A stretch of 64,000 nt of DNA from an uncultured Clostridia bacterium (GTDB lineage: Bacteria > Bacillota > Clostridia > Christensenellales > UBA1750): positions 44,234 to 108,233 of the forward strand of contig CAJFMX010000005.1 in the NCBI GenBank assembly GCA_904393115.1. The letters are read 5' to 3'. Below the pieces are notes generated by a model. It was given only the letters and a program-made list of their open reading frames with translations. It did no database searches and had not been told where the DNA came from. A program made the position numbers and the translations under genes. Shown here in pieces: positions 61,149 to 64,000 of this stretch. Every line of letters starts with the position of its first letter. Position 1 is the first letter of the stretch.

Positions 61149-62018
61149 ATGACCCTTCGAGCGATGGAAGTCTTTCTCGCCGTGGTGGATACGGGCAGCA
61201 TGCGCGCCGCGGCGGAGACCCTGTACATCTCGCAGCCCTCGGTTTCGGGCGTCATCGCGGACCTGGAGAAGGAGTACGGCGTCCGCCTCTTCGAGCGCCT
61301 GGGGAAAAAGCTCTACATCACCCCGGAGGGGGAGACCCTGGCGGGCTATGCGCGGCGGATGCTCTCCCTGCGCGAGGAGGCCGACCGCCGCATGGGGAGC
61401 CTTGCGGACGACACGCCGCTGCGCATCGGCGCGACGGTGACGGTGGGCGCCTGCGTCATCGGGGACCTCCTGCGCCGCCTGCCCGGCCCGCCCGCGCGCG
61501 TCCTGTGCAACAACACGCGCGTCATCGAGCAGCAGCTGTTGACCAACCGGCTGGACGCGGCGCTCGTGGAGGGGCGCGTGCGCAGCCGCGACCTGCTGGC
61601 CACGCCCGTGATCCGCGACTGCCTTCTGCTCATCTGCCGGCAGGACAGCGCCTTTGCCGGGCGGGCGGGCGTGCCCCTGGCGGAGATCGCCGCCGCGCCC
61701 CTGCTCCTGCGGGAGCGCGGCAGCGACACGCGCGCCGCGCTGGACCGCGTGTTTGAGGAGCGGGGCCTGCGCGCGCAGGTCGCCTGGGAATGCAACAACA
61801 CGCAGGCCATCCTCAACGCCGTGCGCCAGGGCTTTGGCGTGGCGCTGCTGTCGCCCTGCCTGCTGCGCGGCCAGGGCGAGGGCCTTGCCGCCGTGCCCGT
61901 CTCCGACTGCGACTTTACGCGCTGGTTCTCCGTGGCGGTGCACCGGGATAAGTTCATCGGCGAGCGCCTGCGCGCCTTCCTGGACCTCTGCGCCCAGTGG
62001 CAGCCGGAAGATCCATAG
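61149..62018 (+). CDS. LysR-family transcriptional regulator
   Basis: 289 aa. N-terminal HTH: MTLRAMEVFLAVVDTGSMRAAAETLYISQPSVSGVIADLEKEYGVRLFERLG; the effector domain includes LLTNRLDAALVEG and VRQGFGVALLSPCLL. Placed between a divergent persulfide-type reductase and a downstream sulfite-reductase-like gene, so it probably controls both in response to a sulfur compound. The start is ATG at 61149, 5 nt after AAGGAGGGA, not the one at 61131. Confidence 0.88.
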   Translation: MTLRAMEVFLAVVDTGSMRAAAETLYISQPSVSGVIADLEKEYGVRLFERLGKKLYITPEGETLAGYARRMLSLREEADRRMGSLADDTPLRIGATVTVGACVIGDLLRRLPGPPARVLCNNTRVIEQQLLTNRLDAALVEGRVRSRDLLATPVIRDCLLLICRQDSAFAGRAGVPLAEIAAAPLLLRERGSDTRAALDRVFEERGLRAQVAWECNNTQAILNAVRQGFGVALLSPCLLRGQGEGLAAVPVSDCDFTRWFSVAVHRDKFIGERLRAFLDLCAQWQPEDP

Positions 62019-62053
62019 CCAAAGAACGATGGGAACCATCAAACAATTTGTAT

Positions 62054-62082
62054 TTTACATATGCTGCATTCTGCGCTATCAT
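62054..62082 (+). promoter_or_regulatory. Promoter of the sulfite-reductase-like gene
   Basis: TTTACA, a 17-nt spacer and TATCAT, about 37 nt before the start. Confidence 0.55.
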
Positions 62083-62118
62083 GAAAGAAGGAGAATGCAC
62101 GAAAAGGAGTCGTGACCT

Positions 62119-63477
62119 ATGCTGAGAGACTATGTCAAAAAGTACTATCTGGAGCAGCGCCGCAACTGCGCGGAATCCCTCCTGCGCGCGGCGAACGAGG
62201 CCTATGGTCTGAATCTGACGGAAGCGGATTTCGCCCTGCTCTCCGGCTTTGGCGGCGGCATGGGCTGCGGCAGCGTCTGCGGCGCGCTGACGGGGAGCCT
62301 GGCCGCGCTGGGCGTCCTCTACCCCAAGACCAAGCTCGCCCAGCCGGACGGCATCAAGACGGACAACGCGCGCCTGGTCGCCGAGTTCACAAAGGCGCTC
62401 TCCGCCGTGAACTGCGACGACATCAAGCCCCAGCGCTTTACGGAGGCCTTCCGCTGTCTGGACGCGGTGCTGCTCGGCGCGGACGTGCTGGAAGCGCACA
62501 TCGCCCGCCTGAACGGCCAGGAGCAGGCGCCCTCCACCTGCACGCTGACCCCCGCGCAAATCAAGGAGGTCAAGGCCCTGGGCTTCCTGCACTGCAAGGG
62601 CACCAACAACTTCAACTGCCGCGTCATCACCGGCAACGGCAAGCTGAGCAACGCGCGCATGCGCCGCATCACGGAGGCGGCGGAGAAGTTCGGCAACGGC
62701 GAAGTGGCCATGACCACGCGCCTGACGGTCGAAATCCAGGGCGTGCCCTACGAGAACGTCGCGCCCATCCGCGCGTATCTGGCCGAAGAAGGGCTCGCCA
62801 CGGGCGGCACGGGCAGCAAGGTGCGCCCGGTGGTCTCCTGCAAGGGCACGACCTGCCAGTACGGCCTGTACGACACCTTTGCCTTCTCGGAGAAGATCCA
62901 CAAGATGTTCTACGAGGGCTGGCACGGCGTCGAGCTGCCCCACAAGTTCAAGATCGCCCTGGGCGGCTGCCCGAACAACTGCGTAAAGCCGGACCTGAAC
63001 GACTTCGGCATCATCGGCCAGCGCGTGCCGGCCTTTGAATCCGAGAAGTGCCGCACCTGCAAGACCTGCGCGGTGGAGAAGAACTGCCCCATCGGCGCGG
63101 CGAAGCTGACGGACGCGGGCCTGGTCATCGACCCGAACGCCTGCAACCACTGCGGCCGCTGCATCGGCAAGTGCCCCTTCAAGGCGCTGGAGACGGGCGC
63201 CTACGGCTACCGCATCTGCATCGGCGGGCGCTGGGGCAAGAAGGTGGCGCAGGGCCAGGCGCTCCACAAGGTCTTCCCCTCCGAGCAGGAGGTTCTGGAC
63301 GTACTGGAGAAGGCGCTCCTGCTCTTCCGCGACCAGGGCATCCCCGGCGAGCGCTTTGCGGACACCATCGCGCGCCTGGGCTTTGAGAACGTCGAGGCGC
63401 AGCTCCTCTCCGACGACCTGCTCCAGCGCAAGGAGGAGATCCTGGGCAAGCACACCGTCGGCGGCGCGACCTGCTGA
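62119..63477 (+). CDS. C_GCAxxG_C_C domain fused to a sulfite/nitrite reductase-like enzyme
   Basis: 452 aa. Residues 1-120 form a C_GCAxxG_C_C domain (PF09719-like): RRNCAESLLRAAN (C17), GFGGGMGCGSVCGALTGS (C50, C54), then C99 and C113. Residues about 145-340 are a siroheme sulfite/nitrite reductase half (FNCRVITGNGKL, SCKGTTCQYG, GGCPNNCVKPD); the first Cys pair is C-x4-C where C-x5-C is usual. The C-terminal part has two 4Fe-4S sites (CRTCKTCAVEKNCPIG; CNHCGRCIGKCPFKALE). The fusion would deliver electrons or sulfur to a siroheme centre. AAAAGGAG is 9 nt before ATG. Confidence 0.85.
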   Translation: MLRDYVKKYYLEQRRNCAESLLRAANEAYGLNLTEADFALLSGFGGGMGCGSVCGALTGSLAALGVLYPKTKLAQPDGIKTDNARLVAEFTKALSAVNCDDIKPQRFTEAFRCLDAVLLGADVLEAHIARLNGQEQAPSTCTLTPAQIKEVKALGFLHCKGTNNFNCRVITGNGKLSNARMRRITEAAEKFGNGEVAMTTRLTVEIQGVPYENVAPIRAYLAEEGLATGGTGSKVRPVVSCKGTTCQYGLYDTFAFSEKIHKMFYEGWHGVELPHKFKIALGGCPNNCVKPDLNDFGIIGQRVPAFESEKCRTCKTCAVEKNCPIGAAKLTDAGLVIDPNACNHCGRCIGKCPFKALETGAYGYRICIGGRWGKKVAQGQALHKVFPSEQEVLDVLEKALLLFRDQGIPGERFADTIARLGFENVEAQLLSDDLLQRKEEILGKHTVGGATC

Positions 63478-63516
63478 GTTTTTTCGAATCCCGCCCGGTT
63501 TTGCGCAAGTTTTTAA

Positions 63517-63545
63517 TTGCTTTTGTCCGCCCGATCTGCTATAAT
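63517..63545 (+). promoter_or_regulatory. Strong promoter upstream of tRNA-Ser
   Basis: TTGCTT, a 17-nt spacer and a perfect TATAAT. It is about 370 nt before the intact tRNA, so either a long precursor or another RNA is made. Confidence 0.65.
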
Positions 63546-63718
63546 AGTTGCGTTCCGTTTGGTGCCGTTGTTTCGGCATCGGGCTTTGGAGCGCGGCCCC
63601 GTGTATCCAACGGGCCGTAGCAGGTCGGCGCGGCCGCCGGGCACGCCCTTGCCTGCAAATCCGTTCTCGCTTTTCACGTTTTTCCGGCGGGAAACCGCCG
63701 AGAAAAATGTTTCGATCT

Positions 63719-63760
63719 GGAGACGTATCGAAGTGGTCGTAACGAGCTTGACTCGAAATC
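63719..63760 (+). pseudogene. Degenerate 5' half of a tRNA-Ser gene
   Basis: Aligned with the intact tRNA-Ser at 63919, the acceptor 5' strand, D-arm and anticodon loop match at 37 of 42 positions. The anticodon loop is intact (CTCGAAA), but two stem pairs are lost, and after the loop the sequence diverges, with no variable arm, T-arm or acceptor 3' strand in place. So it cannot form a tRNA. Confidence 0.7.
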
Positions 63761-63918
63761 TTGCGGGAAGCTGTCCGTTTCGTCCACCAAAAACCTTGTA
63801 ACCGTGCGGGTTTTCCACGGTTCGAAAATTAAATAAGTTTGCTGTTCTTTCCGTCAGTTCTTTCCAAAGCCCTTTTTCACCGGAAAAAGGCAGGAAAAAA
63901 TGACGGCTGAACATATAG

Positions 63919-64000
63919 GGAGCGGTATCGAAGTGGTCATAACGGGCCTGACTCGAAATCAGGTAGTCCTCACGGGCTCGTGGGTTCGAATCCCACCCGC
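63919..64000 (+). tRNA. tRNA-Ser (CGA), 3' end cut by the window edge
   Basis: 82 nt are visible. Acceptor 5' GGAGCGG, D-arm with GGTCATAACGG, anticodon stem CCTGA/TCAGG with loop CTCGAAA (anticodon CGA at 63954-63956, reads UCG), a long class II variable arm, and the T-arm GTGGG-TTCGAAT-CCCAC. The window ends in the 3' acceptor strand (CCGC). Confidence 0.93.

Larger units (their letters stand above)
63478..63918. other. Noncoding region with tRNA-like fragments
   Basis: No protein gene is supported here. It contains a strong promoter (63517-63545), a GAAA-tetraloop hairpin with T5/A5 flanks (about 63679-63707), a degenerate tRNA-Ser 5' half (63719-63760), a CCTTTTTC/GAAAAAGG hairpin (about 63870-63895) and a 15-base string at 63485-63499 resembling a tRNA-Ser T-arm 3' side. 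A short structured RNA could start at about 63552. Confidence 0.5.

Noticed and set aside
63546..63720. SRP RNA, 6S RNA or tmRNA
   Set aside because: None of their conserved core motifs (e.g. the SRP GGAAGC loop region or the tmRNA tag reading frame) could be found by eye.
63719..63830. A second complete tRNA-Ser
   Set aside because: Only the 5' half matches. The anticodon stem has two lost pairs and no variable arm, T-arm or acceptor 3' strand follows.

Overview
The window reads as chromosomal DNA of a GC-rich (about two-thirds G+C by eye) anaerobic, spore-forming lineage of Clostridia. The support is the Firmicutes gene orders mrnC-thyX-rlmB-yacP-sigH, lepA-hemW, hrcA-grpE-dnaK-dnaJ and murA-spoIID-spoIIQ, together with a CIRCE operator, a TPP riboswitch on an ECF thiamine transporter, rubredoxin, and ferredoxin- and siroheme-type proteins. 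A gut-associated group such as Christensenellales would fit, but that is a guess. Strong Shine-Dalgarno sites, frequent GTG/TTG starts and many 4-bp ATGA gene overlaps are typical throughout. No rRNA, CRISPR array, phage or insertion sequence was found.

Layout. 1-14.2 kb: a DnaD replication protein (partial), M1 peptidase, RadC, an amidohydrolase, two flavoproteins with a P-loop kinase, an ECF sigma/RsiV-like anti-sigma pair, HAD phosphatase and apgM, then an XRE regulator with a YhaM-type nuclease and a phosphatase. 14.2-14.8 kb: a tandem array of a palindrome-rich repeat that recurs inverted at 20.7 kb. 14.8-19.9 kb: an operon of a Crp-type regulator, PfkB sugar kinase, M32 carboxypeptidase, GH28 pectinase and acetyltransferase, divergent from a ferredoxin-like protein. 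20.8-27.4 kb: metallo-hydrolase, membrane protein, acetyltransferase, rubredoxin and the murA-spoIID-spoIIQ cluster, then a DUF2089 gene pair.

27.5-40.1 kb is the housekeeping core: the HrcA-regulated chaperone operon, hemW, lepA, rdgB, sigH, yacP, rlmB, thyX and mrnC. Between lepA and hemW sit three tandem copies of a small unknown gene; two are truncated at a duplication junction. 40.2-46.3 kb: riboswitch-controlled thiT, a YfbR nucleotidase, a serpin lipoprotein, a membrane protease-like protein, HflX with an N-terminal JAMM-like domain, and a small membrane protein that may be frameshifted.

46.4-59.3 kb carries surface and envelope functions: a GH97 glycosidase, a second SpoIID-like lipoprotein, KtrBA potassium uptake, and an operon of a large CotH-kinase/lamin-tail protein, a VTC-type polyphosphate polymerase and a DUF4956 membrane protein, followed by an MBL lipoprotein, a PepSY lipoprotein and a ZIP transporter. 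59.4-63.5 kb is a sulfur-redox module: a CoA-disulfide-reductase/rhodanese fusion, a LysR regulator, and a fusion of a C_GCAxxG_C_C domain to a sulfite-reductase-like enzyme. The end holds a strong promoter, a degenerate half tRNA-Ser and an intact tRNA-Ser(CGA) cut by the window edge.

The best candidates for under-described biology are the CotH/VTC/DUF4956 operon, the lepA-hemW tandem gene array, the C_GCAxxG-sulfite reductase fusion with its neighbours, the palindromic repeat family, and the noncoding stretch before the terminal tRNA.
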